From NCBI GenBank assembly GCA_030678995.1, contig JAUXTQ010000052.1:1-64000 (forward strand): a DNA stretch of 64,000 nucleotides. The letters are read 5' to 3'. The notes under the pieces are model-generated. The model had not been told where the DNA came from. It did no database searches and saw only the letters and a list, made by a program, of their open reading frames with translations. The first letter of the stretch is position 1; each line of letters begins with the position of its first letter. The DNA comes from Caulobacter sp. Lineage in GTDB: Bacteria > Pseudomonadota > Alphaproteobacteria > Caulobacterales > Caulobacteraceae. The position numbers were made by a program, and so were the translations under genes. This document shows, in pieces, positions 36,036 through 45,364 of this stretch.

Positions 36036-37193
36036 ATGAACCCCAAGGCTGAATTCGACATCATCGTCTATGGCGCCACCGGTTTCACCGGCCGTCTGGT
36101 CGCTGAATACCTCGCGGCGAAATACGGCGTGGGAGGCTCGGTAAAATGGGCCATGGCCGGGCGCAGCGCCGCCAAGCTGGCGCAGGTGCGTGACCTGATC
36201 GGCGCGCCCGCGGACACGGCGCTGATCGTCGCCGACGCCTCCGACCCGGCCTCGCTGAAGGCCATGGTCGCGCGGGGCAAGGCGATCCTGACCACCGTCG
36301 GGCCTTACCAGCTCTACGGCTCGGACCTTGTGGCGGCCTGCGCGGCGGCGGGGACCGACTACCTCGACCTGTCGGGCGAGCCCAACTGGATGGCCGAGAT
36401 GATCGAGGCGCATGAGGCGGCGGCCAAGGCGTCCGGCGCGCGCATCCTGTTCTCCTGCGGCTTCGACTCGATCCCGTTCGAGCTTGGCGTGTTCTACACC
36501 CAGGCCCTGGCCAACAAGCGGCTGGGCCATCCGGTCAGCCGCATCAAGGGCCGGGTCCGCTCCATGCGCGGCGGCCTGTCGGGCGGCACGGCGGCCAGCG
36601 GCGCGGCGACCATGGCGGCGATCCTGAAGAACCCGGCGCTGGGCATGCTGATGTTCAACCCGTTCGCCCTGACCCCCGGTTTCACCGGACCCGCCCAGCC
36701 CACGGGCATGGACACGCACGTCGATCCGGACCTGGGCCAGGAGGTCGGGCCGTTCATGATGGCGACGATCAACACCAAGAACGTCCACCGCTCCAACCTG
36801 CTGCAGGGGCATCCCTGGGGGACGGACTTCGTCTACGACGAGATGAGCGTGGTCGTGCCCGGCGCGGATGCGTCGTTCACCAGCCTGGGCGGCGCGGGTG
36901 CGCCCAAGCCGGGGGAGGGACCCAGCAAGGAAGAGCGCGAGGCGGGGTTCTACGACCTGCTGTTCATCGGCATCGACGGCGAGGGCAGGCAGGTGCGCGG
37001 CTCGGTCTACGGCGACAAGGACCCCGGCTACGGCTCGACCTCCAAGCTCATCGCCGAGACCGCCATCTGTCTGGTCAAGGACCGTCCCGACGTCGCCGGC
37101 GGCGTCTGGGTCCCCGGCGCGGCGCTCGGCCAGGCCCTGGTCGATCGCCTGCACGCCAACGCCGGCCTGACCTTCAAGGACGAAACAGCCTGA
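36036..37193 (+). CDS. Saccharopine dehydrogenase-like / trans-acting enoyl reductase
   Basis: This 385-residue protein has an N-terminal Rossmann motif YGATGFTGRLVAEYL, MAGRSAAKL, TTVGPYQLYGSDLV and YLDLSGEPNW, the hallmark series of the saccharopine dehydrogenase NADP-binding group that includes mycobacterial trans-acting enoyl reductases. FSCGFDSIPFELGV is also conserved there. It likely reduces an enoyl or carbonyl group on a lipid or CoA-linked substrate. ATG 36036 after GGGAGCGG is preferred to an upstream in-frame start. Confidence 0.85.
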   Translation: MNPKAEFDIIVYGATGFTGRLVAEYLAAKYGVGGSVKWAMAGRSAAKLAQVRDLIGAPADTALIVADASDPASLKAMVARGKAILTTVGPYQLYGSDLVAACAAAGTDYLDLSGEPNWMAEMIEAHEAAAKASGARILFSCGFDSIPFELGVFYTQALANKRLGHPVSRIKGRVRSMRGGLSGGTAASGAATMAAILKNPALGMLMFNPFALTPGFTGPAQPTGMDTHVDPDLGQEVGPFMMATINTKNVHRSNLLQGHPWGTDFVYDEMSVVVPGADASFTSLGGAGAPKPGEGPSKEEREAGFYDLLFIGIDGEGRQVRGSVYGDKDPGYGSTSKLIAETAICLVKDRPDVAGGVWVPGAALGQALVDRLHANAGLTFKDETA

Positions 37194-37240
37194 GACCAAC
37201 CGACATTCGGGCGCTGTTGCGGTTTGCGCGGCCCTGGTTG

Positions 37241-37351
37241 CTCCCCCCCGGGGGAGCTGTCAGCCCGCAGGGCTGACTGAGGGGGGCGACAACGGTGCGG
37301 TGAGACCCCCTCCGTCTCCACTTCGTGGAGCCACCTCCCCCAGGGGGGAGG
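37241..37351. repeat. Multi-hairpin intergenic repeat
   Basis: Four consecutive short hairpins are present: 37241-37255 (CTCCC...GGGAG), 37259-37277 (GTCAGCCC-GCA-GGGCTGAC), 37316-37330 (CTCCAC-TTC-GTGGAG) and 37334-37351 (CCTCCCCC-A-GGGGGGAGG). The wording of the arms is like widespread alphaproteobacterial intergenic repeats. It fills the space between the reductase and P450 genes (37194-37507), which holds no recognised gene. Confidence 0.7.
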
Positions 37352-37507
37352 ACCTTGTTCCGGCGACCGCTCAGGGGTCTGAATGTCGAGTAGACATAGC
37401 CGCCGGCCCGCATTGGGGCATTGCCCAGCCCGGCCCAATGGCGTTTTCTTGCCCTGGGAAACGGCCGGATATGACGCGGCCAATCCAGGGGCAGGGAGGA
37501 ACGGGCC

Positions 37508-38767
37508 ATGGCTGACGGGGGCATGCGGCTGAAGGACGACGCGCGGGCTAAGGCCTGGGCGACCCCGCTGGAAGACCTGCATCCGGGCGATCCGGACCTG
37601 TTCCTGACCGACACCCACTGGCCCTACTTCGAGCGCCTGCGCGCGGAGGCGCCGGTCCACTGGTGCCGGGACAGCGAGTTCGGCCCCTACTGGTCGGTGA
37701 CCCGCTACAAGGACATCATGGACGTGGACACCAACCACCAGGTGTTCTCGTCCGACGCGGCCCTGGGCGGCATTACCATCCGCGACGCCCGGCCGGACCT
37801 TCGGCGGCCCAGTTTCATCGCCATGGACCCGCCCCGCCACGACGTGCAGCGCAAAACGGTCAGTCCGATCGTCTCGCCGGCCAATCTGCAGACGATGGAG
37901 CCGATCATTCGCGAGCGCATCGCGAAGATCTTCGACGCGCTGCCGATCGGCGAGATCTTCGACTGGGTCGACCGGGTGTCGATCGAGCTGACCACCCAGA
38001 TGCTGGCGACACTGTTCGACTTCCCGTTCGAGGACCGCCGCAAGCTGACCCGCTGGTCGGACGTGGCCACCAGCCTGCCGATGCCCGGCGGGATCGTCGA
38101 AACGGAGGAGGCGCGGCAGGCGGAGCTGATGGAGTGCCTGGCCTACTTCACCCGGCTATGGAACGAGCGGGTCAATGCGCCGCCGCGCGGCGACCTGGTC
38201 TCGATGATGGCCCACGGCGAGGCCACGCGGGACATGACCCCGGACGAGTATCTGGGCAACATCATCCTGCTGATCGTCGGCGGCAACGACACCACCCGCA
38301 ACTCGATCAGCGGCGGCGTGCTGGCTCTCAACCAGAATCCGGCGGAGTACGCCAAGCTGCGCGCAGACCCCGGCCTGATCGCCAGCATGATCCCCGAGAT
38401 CATCCGTTGGCAGACGCCGCTGGCCCACATGCGGCGCACCGCGGTGCAGGACATCGAACTGGCCGGCCAGACCATCCGCAAGGGCGACAAGGTGGTCATG
38501 TGGTACGTCTCGGGCAACCGCGACGCCGAGGCGATCGAGAACCCCGACGCCTTCATCATCGACCGCGAGCGGCCTCGCCAGCACCTCTCCTTCGGCTTCG
38601 GCATCCACCGCTGCGTCGGCAACCGCCTGGCCGAACTCCAGCTGCGAATCGTCTGGGAAGAGATCATCAAGCGCTGGTCGTTCGTCGAGGTGATGGGCGA
38701 ACCCAAACGGGTCCGCTCCAGCTTCGTGAAGGGCTACGAGACCCTGCCGGTGCGGATCACGGTCTAG
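37508..38767 (+). CDS. Cytochrome P450, CYP153-like
   Basis: This 419-residue soluble P450 has the I-helix GGNDTTRNS, ExxR in EIIRWQ, the block MRRTAVQDIELAG followed by KVVMWYVSGNRD, and the heme loop HLSFGFGIHRCVGNRLAE with ligand Cys369. These last blocks, plus the end FVKGYETLPV, closely resemble CYP153 alkane and fatty-acid omega-hydroxylases; a linalool-type CYP111 is the alternative. It needs a ferredoxin and reductase, which are not adjacent. It probably oxidises a terminal methyl, feeding products to the surrounding acyl-CoA enzymes. Confidence 0.9.
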   Translation: MADGGMRLKDDARAKAWATPLEDLHPGDPDLFLTDTHWPYFERLRAEAPVHWCRDSEFGPYWSVTRYKDIMDVDTNHQVFSSDAALGGITIRDARPDLRRPSFIAMDPPRHDVQRKTVSPIVSPANLQTMEPIIRERIAKIFDALPIGEIFDWVDRVSIELTTQMLATLFDFPFEDRRKLTRWSDVATSLPMPGGIVETEEARQAELMECLAYFTRLWNERVNAPPRGDLVSMMAHGEATRDMTPDEYLGNIILLIVGGNDTTRNSISGGVLALNQNPAEYAKLRADPGLIASMIPEIIRWQTPLAHMRRTAVQDIELAGQTIRKGDKVVMWYVSGNRDAEAIENPDAFIIDRERPRQHLSFGFGIHRCVGNRLAELQLRIVWEEIIKRWSFVEVMGEPKRVRSSFVKGYETLPVRITV

Positions 38768-38959
38768 ACGCGCGCCGGCTGATGGCGTCGTCGACCGGCA
38801 TGTTGATGCCGGTGGTGACGCTGGAGCGAGGGGTGGTTGGAAACAGGGGGCCGCCCTCAGAAATCCTGCGCTCGACTCGCCAAACCAGATTGTGCCACCC
38901 AGATGGAGACAGGACCGGCGCGCGCGACGCGCCCGCAAAGCCTCCGGGAGCCACCACCG

Positions 38960-39838
38960 ATGACCGACGCCGCCGAGTATGTCCCGCCCAAGGTCTGGAC
39001 CTGGAACAAGGAAAGCGGCGGCCGGTTCGCCGCCATCAACAGGCCCATCGCCGGACCGACGCACGACAAGGACCTGCCGATCGGCAAGCATCCGCTGCAG
39101 CTCCATTCCCTGGGCACGCCCAACGGGGTGAAGGTCACGGTGATGCTGGAGGAGCTGCTGGCCCTTGGCCACACCGGCGCGGAGTACGACGCCTGGCTGA
39201 TCAACATCAGCGCCGGCGATCAGTTCAGCAGCGGCTTTGTTTCGGCCAATCCCAACTCCAAGATTCCGGCCATGATGGACCGCAGCGATCCCGCCAACCC
39301 GATCCGCATCTTCGAGTCCGGCGCCATCCTGATCCATCTGGCCGAGAAGTTCGGCGAATTCCTGCCGACCGAGCCGGCGGCCCGGGCCGAGACCCTGTCC
39401 TGGCTGATGTGGCAGATGGGCAGCGCGCCCTACCTCGGCGGCGGCTTTGGCCACTTCTACGCCTACGCCCCGAGCAAGATGGAATACCCGATCGACCGGT
39501 TCGCCATGGAGGTGAAGCGCCAGCTGGACGTGCTCGACCGCCGCCTGGCCGAGAGCGAGTACCTGGCCGGCGCCGACTACACCGTCGCCGACATCGCGGT
39601 GTGGCCCTGGTACGGCGCTCTGGCCAAGGGTCTGGCTTACGAGGCCGGCGAGTTCCTGTCGGTGCAGGACTACAGACACGTCCAGCGCTGGACCGACCAG
39701 ATCGCCCAGCGCCCCGCGGTGAAGCGTGGGCGGATGGTCAACCGGGTCCAGGGTGATCCCGCCAACTGTCTGCCGGAGCGGCACGACGCCAGCGACTTCG
39801 ACCTGAAGACCATGGACAAGCTGGCCGCGGCCTCCTGA
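38960..39838 (+). CDS. yghU: Glutathione S-transferase, YghU/Nu class
   Basis: This 292-residue GST-fold protein has a long N-terminal extension (YVPPKVWTWNKESGGRFAAINRP) and LGTPNGVKVTVMLEELL, features of the YghU/Nu class disulfide-bond oxidoreductases that bind two glutathiones. PNSKIPAM and FESGAILIHLAEK are the GSH-binding turns. ATG 38960 with GGGAGCC upstream starts the conserved part; an upstream in-frame ATG lies in the P450-GST gap. It reduces disulfides or peroxides with GSH. Confidence 0.9.
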   Translation: MTDAAEYVPPKVWTWNKESGGRFAAINRPIAGPTHDKDLPIGKHPLQLHSLGTPNGVKVTVMLEELLALGHTGAEYDAWLINISAGDQFSSGFVSANPNSKIPAMMDRSDPANPIRIFESGAILIHLAEKFGEFLPTEPAARAETLSWLMWQMGSAPYLGGGFGHFYAYAPSKMEYPIDRFAMEVKRQLDVLDRRLAESEYLAGADYTVADIAVWPWYGALAKGLAYEAGEFLSVQDYRHVQRWTDQIAQRPAVKRGRMVNRVQGDPANCLPERHDASDFDLKTMDKLAAAS

Positions 39839-39969
39839 CGGACCCAGCGGCTTCCCTCGGGGAAAGGCGAAATCCAAGCCCTGCAAGGTGGAATCGGCCG
39901 CGCGGTCATTGCCAACGGCGCGCCGGACGCTACGGTTTCGCGAGCGAGTGACGCTTCGGGGGACGGCTA

Positions 39970-41436
39970 TTGTCGATCGTGGAAGGCGCGGCCGGTCGGG
40001 CCGCAACCCTGATCGGCCCCAAGCCCCCGGTGCTTGTAAAGTTAGCCTACAGCCTCGGCCAGTCGGCCCAGAGCGGCGGGTTCGACGCCGCCATCGCCTT
40101 CGTCTTCTTCTACTACGCCGCCGTGCTGGGTCTGTCGGGCGCGTTGGTCGGGGCGGCGCTCGCGGTCAGCCTCGCCTTTGACGCCGTGGTCGACCCGGTG
40201 ATCGGCTCCTGGTCCGACAACATCAAGTCGCGGTTCGGCCGCCGGCTGCCGCTGATGATGCTGGCCGCGCCGTTGATCACGGTCGCGGTCGGCCTGCTGT
40301 TCTCGCCGCCCAAAGGGCTGGGCCAGACCGGCCTGTTCGCCTGGCTGACAGTGATGTCGATCGCCGCGCGCAGCTTCATTTCGCTGTTCAACGTGCCCTA
40401 CATCGCCCTGGGGGCCGAGATGGCCAGCGACTATGCCGAGCGCACCAGTGTGGTGGTCTACCGGGCGATGGCGGGGATCTTCTCGGCCGTGGCGATCAAC
40501 GCGGTCGGCTTTTCGGTGTTCTTCGCCAACGGCGGCCTGCAGCGGCCAGACGGCTACCCCGGCTTCGGCTGGACGGTCGCGGCGCTGCTGCTGGTCTGCA
40601 TGACCCTGTGCTGCCTGGGCGTGCGCCGCTACGCCGCCGCCCTGCCGCAACCGGAGCAGGTCGCCGGCGCCATGTGGAAGCGCCTGCCGGGGGAGATGGT
40701 GGAAATCTTCGCCAACCGCTCGTTCCGGACGCTGTTTATCTCGGCGGTGGTGGTCTTCGTGGCCATCGGCGTGAACGCCAGCCTCAACAACCACGCTCAC
40801 ATCTTCATCTGGCAGCTGAAGAGCGAGCAGCTGCAGTTCATCGGCTACGCCTACCTGTTCGGCATCCTGCTGGGGGTGATGGGCGCGCCGGCGCTCCAGA
40901 ACCTGATGGAAAAGAAGAACATCGTCCTGATCGGCTTCGCCCTGCTGATCGGCAACTGGCTGGTGCTGCAGGTTCTGAGACTGATGGGACTCTATGCGCC
41001 GGTCGGCGACGAGGCCCTGATGCCGCTGGCGATCAACGCCTTCATCGCCGGCATCGGCGTGGGCTTCGTCTCGGTCGCCTATCCCTCGATGATGGCCGAC
41101 GCCGCCGACGAGCACGAGCACCTGTTCGGCCGCCGACGCGAGGGTCTCTATTTCGCGGGCCTGGGGTTCGCCGGCAAGGCGGCGACCGGCCTTGGCGTGA
41201 TGGTGGCGGGCATCGCCCTGGACCTGATCCAGTTTCCCAAGGACCTGGGACGGATCGTCGGCGCCGACCTGCCGGCCGACGTGCAGTTCCGCCTGGTCCT
41301 GATCTGGGGGCCGGCAGCGGCGCTGCTCTCGATCGTCGCGATGCTGATCTTCACCGCCTACAACATCACCCGCGCCCGCCACGACGAGATCACCCTGGCC
41401 CTGCGCCTGAAACAGGGCGGGCCGCCGGCGCTCTGA
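39970..41436 (+). CDS. MFS transporter, GPH (glycoside-pentoside-hexuronide) type
   Basis: This 488-residue carrier has 12 membrane segments, the GPH-type loop AFDAVVDPVIGSWSDNIKSRFGRRLP between segments 2 and 3, FNVPYIALGAEMASDYAERT, and a second-half loop MADAADEHEHLFGRRREGLYFA. GPH carriers move sugars or other polar compounds with Na+ or H+. The start TTG 39970 is preceded by GGGGGACGG; a GTG three codons later is possible. Its place between acyl-CoA genes suggests uptake of an organic acid or conjugate. Confidence 0.85.
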   Translation: MSIVEGAAGRAATLIGPKPPVLVKLAYSLGQSAQSGGFDAAIAFVFFYYAAVLGLSGALVGAALAVSLAFDAVVDPVIGSWSDNIKSRFGRRLPLMMLAAPLITVAVGLLFSPPKGLGQTGLFAWLTVMSIAARSFISLFNVPYIALGAEMASDYAERTSVVVYRAMAGIFSAVAINAVGFSVFFANGGLQRPDGYPGFGWTVAALLLVCMTLCCLGVRRYAAALPQPEQVAGAMWKRLPGEMVEIFANRSFRTLFISAVVVFVAIGVNASLNNHAHIFIWQLKSEQLQFIGYAYLFGILLGVMGAPALQNLMEKKNIVLIGFALLIGNWLVLQVLRLMGLYAPVGDEALMPLAINAFIAGIGVGFVSVAYPSMMADAADEHEHLFGRRREGLYFAGLGFAGKAATGLGVMVAGIALDLIQFPKDLGRIVGADLPADVQFRLVLIWGPAAALLSIVAMLIFTAYNITRARHDEITLALRLKQGGPPAL

Positions 41437-41519
41437 GCGGCGCGTGCCTCGCCGTCATACCCCCTTGCGGCTTCCGGTAGGGCAGGGCTCATGGTGGCCG
41501 TCCAGACGCAGGAGCGCCC

Positions 41520-42575
41520 ATGGAATCCTCTTCGCCGCCGGTGCGCGAGGTCACGCCCGCCCACTATTTCGACCCCGCGCCGCTTGAGGCCTGGCTGCGC
41601 CGGGCGGTGGAGGATTTCGGCGACGAGATGGTCGTGCAGCAGTTCCAGGGCGGGGCCTCCAACCCGACCTTCCTGCTGACGACGCGGACCGCCGGCGGCC
41701 CGCGCCGCTATGTCCTGCGCAAGAAGCCGCCGGGCGTGCTGCTGGCCAGCGCCCACCAGGTCGACCGCGAATACAGGGTGATGAAGGCGCTCGACGGCCT
41801 CGTGCCGGTTCCGAAGATGCGCGCCCTGTGCACCGACGACGCGGTCATCGGCACGGCCTTCTATGTCATGGACTATCTCGAGGGCCGGATCTTCCGCGAC
41901 GCGACCCTGCCGGGCCTCGCGCCGTCCGAGCGGGCGGCAATCTACGACGATCTCAACGCCACCCTGGCGAAGCTGCACCAGGTGGACTTCGTCGCCGCCG
42001 GTCTCGGCGACTACGGCAAGGCCGGCGGCTACTTCGAGCGCCAGGTGTCCCGCTGGACCAAACAGTACCGCGGCGCCGAGAGCGAGCTGATCCCCGAGAT
42101 GGAGGCGCTGATCGCCCAGCTGCCCGGCCGCATCCCGCTGAAGGACGAGATCTCCATCGCCCACGGCGACTACCGGCTCGAGAACGTCATGTTCCACCCG
42201 ACCGAGCCGAAGCTGATCGCGGTGCTCGACTGGGAGCTGTCGACCATCGGCCATCCGCTGGCCGACATCGCCTACAACGCCTTCCTCTGGCGGTCGCATT
42301 CGCCGTCCTGGGGCAGCCTCGACGGCGTCGACTTCGCCGCGACCGGCATTCCGACCGAGGCGGCCTATGTCGACGCCTACTGCAAACGCACCGGTCGTGG
42401 ACCGATCGAGGACTGGCCCTTCTACATGGCCTTCTCGATCTTCCGCCTCGCCTCGATCTCGCAGGGCGTCTACCGCCGGGTCCTGGCCGGCAACGCCGCC
42501 AGCGACCGCCCCGCCGAGAACGGCACGCCCTTCCTCGCCAGGCAGGCCCTTGAAATCCTTGAAGGTCGCGACTGA
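41520..42575 (+). CDS. APH-family kinase (ACAD10/11 kinase-like, LvaA-like)
   Basis: This 351-residue phosphotransferase has the nucleotide-binding start FQGGASNPTFLL and VLRKKPPGVLLASAHQVDREYRVMKAL, the catalytic HGDYRLEN at 215-222 and the Mg-binding VLDWELSTIGHPLADIAY. This set matches the kinase domain of ACAD10/11 and bacterial LvaA, which phosphorylate 4-hydroxyacyl-CoA. The AGGAG ribosome site precedes the ATG. The matching ACAD11-type dehydrogenase is at 46235 on the other strand. An antibiotic target is unlikely. Confidence 0.85.
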   Translation: MESSSPPVREVTPAHYFDPAPLEAWLRRAVEDFGDEMVVQQFQGGASNPTFLLTTRTAGGPRRYVLRKKPPGVLLASAHQVDREYRVMKALDGLVPVPKMRALCTDDAVIGTAFYVMDYLEGRIFRDATLPGLAPSERAAIYDDLNATLAKLHQVDFVAAGLGDYGKAGGYFERQVSRWTKQYRGAESELIPEMEALIAQLPGRIPLKDEISIAHGDYRLENVMFHPTEPKLIAVLDWELSTIGHPLADIAYNAFLWRSHSPSWGSLDGVDFAATGIPTEAAYVDAYCKRTGRGPIEDWPFYMAFSIFRLASISQGVYRRVLAGNAASDRPAENGTPFLARQALEILEGRD

Positions 42576-42599
42576 CCCCATTCCGCTGAAAGACAGCCC

Positions 42600-43373
42600 A
42601 TGACCTTTCCCATTCCCAACGCCTCCACCGACCTGACCGGCCATGTCGCCCTGGTCACCGGCGCTTCGTCGGGCCTCGGCGTGCGCTTCGCCAGGACCCT
42701 GGCGAAATGCGGCGCCAAGGTCGCGCTGACCGCCCGCCGTCTGGACCGGCTGGAGGCCCTGGCCGCCGAGATCCGCGCCGACGGCGGCGAGGCGATCGCC
42801 CTGGAACTGGACGTGACCGACGCCGACCAGCTGCTGGCGGTGGTCGGCAAGGCGGAAGAGGCCCTGGGGCCCGTGACCATCCTGGTCAACAACGCCGGCA
42901 TTCCCGACGCCCAGCGGGCGGTGAAGATGTCGGTCGACCTGATCGACCGGGTCATCGGCGTCAACCTGCGGGCGCCCTACATCCTGTCGTGCGAGGTGGC
43001 GCGACGCTTGATCGCCGCCAAACGGCCTGGCCGGATCGTCAACATCGCCTCGGTGGCGGCCTTCCAGTACAGCGGCAACGGCGCGGCGCTCTATGCGATC
43101 ACCAAGTCCGCCGTGGTGCGCATGACCGAGGCCCTCGCGGTCGAATGGGCCAGCGCCAACATCAACGTCAACGCCATCGCGCCGGGGGCCTTCGCCTCGG
43201 AGATGATGGACGGCATGCTGTCGCGGGTCGGCGACATCTCGCAGCACTTCCCGCGCAAGCGGCTCGGCGATCCCGCGCAGCTGGACAGCACCCTGCTGTT
43301 CCTCGTCTCGCCGGCGTCGGACTTCGTCACCGGGTCCTGCATCCGCGTCGATGACGGCCAGAGCGGGCGGTAG
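42600..43373 (+). CDS. SDR family oxidoreductase
   Basis: This 257-residue SDR has the cofactor motif TGASSGLGVRFA, TARRLDRL after strand 2 (NADP preference), NNAG, NIASVAAF with catalytic Ser, and YAITK with Tyr and Lys. The C-terminus DDGQSGR is usual. It follows the APH kinase by 24 bases, so it is probably co-transcribed and may make or use the hydroxyacyl-CoA handled by that kinase. Confidence 0.9.
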   Translation: MTFPIPNASTDLTGHVALVTGASSGLGVRFARTLAKCGAKVALTARRLDRLEALAAEIRADGGEAIALELDVTDADQLLAVVGKAEEALGPVTILVNNAGIPDAQRAVKMSVDLIDRVIGVNLRAPYILSCEVARRLIAAKRPGRIVNIASVAAFQYSGNGAALYAITKSAVVRMTEALAVEWASANINVNAIAPGAFASEMMDGMLSRVGDISQHFPRKRLGDPAQLDSTLLFLVSPASDFVTGSCIRVDDGQSGR

Positions 43374-43384
43374 GCCGGCCCGGC

Positions 43385-44371
43385 TCAGCGATTGACGTCG
43401 ACGACGGTCCGACCGCGCACCTTGCCCTCGAGGATGGCGAGGCCGACCGCGGGGACCTCGGCCAGGCCGACCTCGGTGACCGTGGTCGCCAGCTTGGTCA
43501 GGTCCAGGTCCCTGGCCAACCGGTCCCAGGCCCGGGCGCGGACCTCGAACGGCGCATTGACCGAGTCGATGCCGGCGAGGGTCACGTTGCGCAGGATGAA
43601 CGGGAACACTGATCCGGGCAGATCGACCCCCTGGGCGAGGCCGCAGGCGGCCACGGCGCCGCGATAGTCGGTCTGGGCCAGCACATTGGCCAGGGTCTGG
43701 CTGCCGACCGAGTCGACGGCCCCGATCCACTTCGGCGCGGCGATTGGCGGGCCGGGTTCGGACAGCGCCTTGCGGTCGATGATCTCGGCGGCGCCCAGCG
43801 CGGTCAGATAGGCGCTCTCCTCCGGACGGCCGGTCGAGGCGATCACGCGGTAGCCCAGCCGCGAGAGGACCAGGATGGCCACCGATCCGACGCCGCCATT
43901 GGCGCCGGTGACCAGCACCGGCCCGCGGTCGGGCGTGATCCCGTTGTGCTCCAGGGCCAGGATGGCCAGCATGGCGGTGTAGCCGGCGGTGCCGATGGCC
44001 ATGGCGTCGCGGGTGCTGATGCTGCCTGGCAGCTTGACCAGCCAGTCGCCGTTGACCCGCGCCTTTTGCGCGTAACCGCCGTGATGGGTCTGGCTCAGGC
44101 CCCAGCCGTTCAGCACCACCCTGTCGCCGGCGGCATAGCCCGCGTGCGACGACTGGGTCACCGTCCCGGCCAGGTCGATCCCCGGCACCAGCGGCCAGGT
44201 CTGGATCACCCCCGGCCGCCCGGCCAGCGCCAGCCCGTCCTTGTAGTTCACCGTCGAGTAGTCGACGTCGATGCTGACGTCGCCGGCCATCAGCTGGTCG
44301 TCGGTCATGTCGATCAGATCGACGGAAACGGTGCGGTCGATCCGGGTCGCGAGGAGCGCCTTGAAGGTCAT
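43385..44371 (-). CDS. acuI: Acryloyl-CoA reductase-like MDR oxidoreductase (AcuI/YhdH)
   Basis: This 328-residue zinc-free medium-chain reductase has TVNYKDGLALAG near the start, PLVPGIDLAGTV, GWGLSQTHHGGYAQKARV, and the NADPH motif VTGANGGVGSVA. These are diagnostic of the AcuI/YhdH family that reduces acryloyl-CoA to propionyl-CoA. It converges on the SDR with 11 bases between stops. ATG 44371 is chosen by conservation over an upstream in-frame start. Confidence 0.9.
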   Translation of the reverse strand: MTFKALLATRIDRTVSVDLIDMTDDQLMAGDVSIDVDYSTVNYKDGLALAGRPGVIQTWPLVPGIDLAGTVTQSSHAGYAAGDRVVLNGWGLSQTHHGGYAQKARVNGDWLVKLPGSISTRDAMAIGTAGYTAMLAILALEHNGITPDRGPVLVTGANGGVGSVAILVLSRLGYRVIASTGRPEESAYLTALGAAEIIDRKALSEPGPPIAAPKWIGAVDSVGSQTLANVLAQTDYRGAVAACGLAQGVDLPGSVFPFILRNVTLAGIDSVNAPFEVRARAWDRLARDLDLTKLATTVTEVGLAEVPAVGLAILEGKVRGRTVVDVNR

Positions 44372-44538
44372 GGGCTGGTCCGCTGTGAGAAAGGTCGCCC
44401 AATGATATGAGACAGAATGCTGGCCGGCGCCATCACCCGCTTGCGTGACCCTGCGGCGCCGGCGCTCAAGTGCCGGAAAGTCTGTCGGGTCGCCGCGCAA
44501 CGGCGGCGGCCTGAAACAGGACAGCAGGGAGTAACGCC

Positions 44539-45330
44539 ATGAAGCTCGACAGTTCAGTCTCCGCGGTGGTCACCGGCGGCGCGTCCGGCCTCGGCGCTGC
44601 CACCGTCAAGGCGCTGCGCGACCTGGGCGTGAAGGTCGCCATCTTTGACCTCAATCCCGAGACCGGCGTGAAAAAGGCGCTGGAGCTCGGCGCCCTCTAC
44701 TGCGAGGTCAATGTGATGGACGAGGCGTCGGTCGACGCCGGGTTCGCCAAGGCTCGCGCGGCGCATGGCCAGGAGCGCGTGCTGGTCAACTGCGCCGGCG
44801 GCGGCCGCGGCGGCAAGACCATCGCCCGCGACAGGCAGACCGGCGAGATCAAGCAGTTCAACGCCGCCGACTTCGAATGGGTGCTGGGCCTCAACACCGT
44901 CGGCACCTTCCGCTGCATCGTCAAAAGCGCCGCCGGCATGGCCACCCTGGAGCCCGACGAGGACGGCGGGCGCGGCGCCATCGTCAACACCGGTTCGGTG
45001 GCGGCCGAGGACGGCCAGGTCGGCCAGGTGGCCTATGCGGCGTCCAAAGCGGCGATCAAGGGCATGACCCTGGTGATCGCCCGCGACCTCGCCAACGAAG
45101 GCATCCGCATCAACACCATCCTGCCGGGCATCATGGCCACGCCGCCGATGCTGGGGGTCAAGACCCGCGCGCCGGCGATCTTCGACAGCCTGTCGGCCTC
45201 GGTGCCGTTCCCGCGCCGGCTGGGTCACCCGCATGAGTATGCCGACCTGGCGGTGACCATGCTGCGCAACGGCTACTTCAACGGCGAGACCGTCCGCCTC
45301 GACGGCGCCATCCGCATGCCGCCGCGCTAA
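44539..45330 (+). CDS. HSD17B10-like SDR, paralogue
   Basis: This 263-residue SDR parallels the one at 27191 almost block for block: GGASGLGAAT, FDLN, ERVLVNCAGGG, TGSVAAEDGQVGQVAYAASKAAIKGMTL, SVPFPRRLGHPHEYADL and GETVRLDGAIRM. It is expected to oxidise 3-hydroxy- or 2-methyl-3-hydroxyacyl-CoA with NAD. GGGAG lies before the ATG. Differences in the substrate loop (ATPPMLGVKTRAP) suggest another chain type. The next SDR starts 34 bases later. Confidence 0.9.
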   Translation: MKLDSSVSAVVTGGASGLGAATVKALRDLGVKVAIFDLNPETGVKKALELGALYCEVNVMDEASVDAGFAKARAAHGQERVLVNCAGGGRGGKTIARDRQTGEIKQFNAADFEWVLGLNTVGTFRCIVKSAAGMATLEPDEDGGRGAIVNTGSVAAEDGQVGQVAYAASKAAIKGMTLVIARDLANEGIRINTILPGIMATPPMLGVKTRAPAIFDSLSASVPFPRRLGHPHEYADLAVTMLRNGYFNGETVRLDGAIRMPPR

Positions 45331-45364
45331 CGCGACGATCGGCGGCACTTTGAAAGGAACACAT

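Noticed and set aside
37663..39756. 697-codon open frame on the plus strand spanning the P450 and GST
   Set aside because: It is out of frame with both recognised genes and reads as Arg/Gly/Asp-rich shadow sequence.
41520..42575. Aminoglycoside resistance gene
   Set aside because: The APH fold is clear, but the sequence blocks match the ACAD10/11 kinase group and the context is acyl-CoA catabolism.
41358..44402. 1014-codon open frame on the minus strand
   Set aside because: It is a chance open frame crossing several recognised genes; the AcuI-like gene is in another frame.
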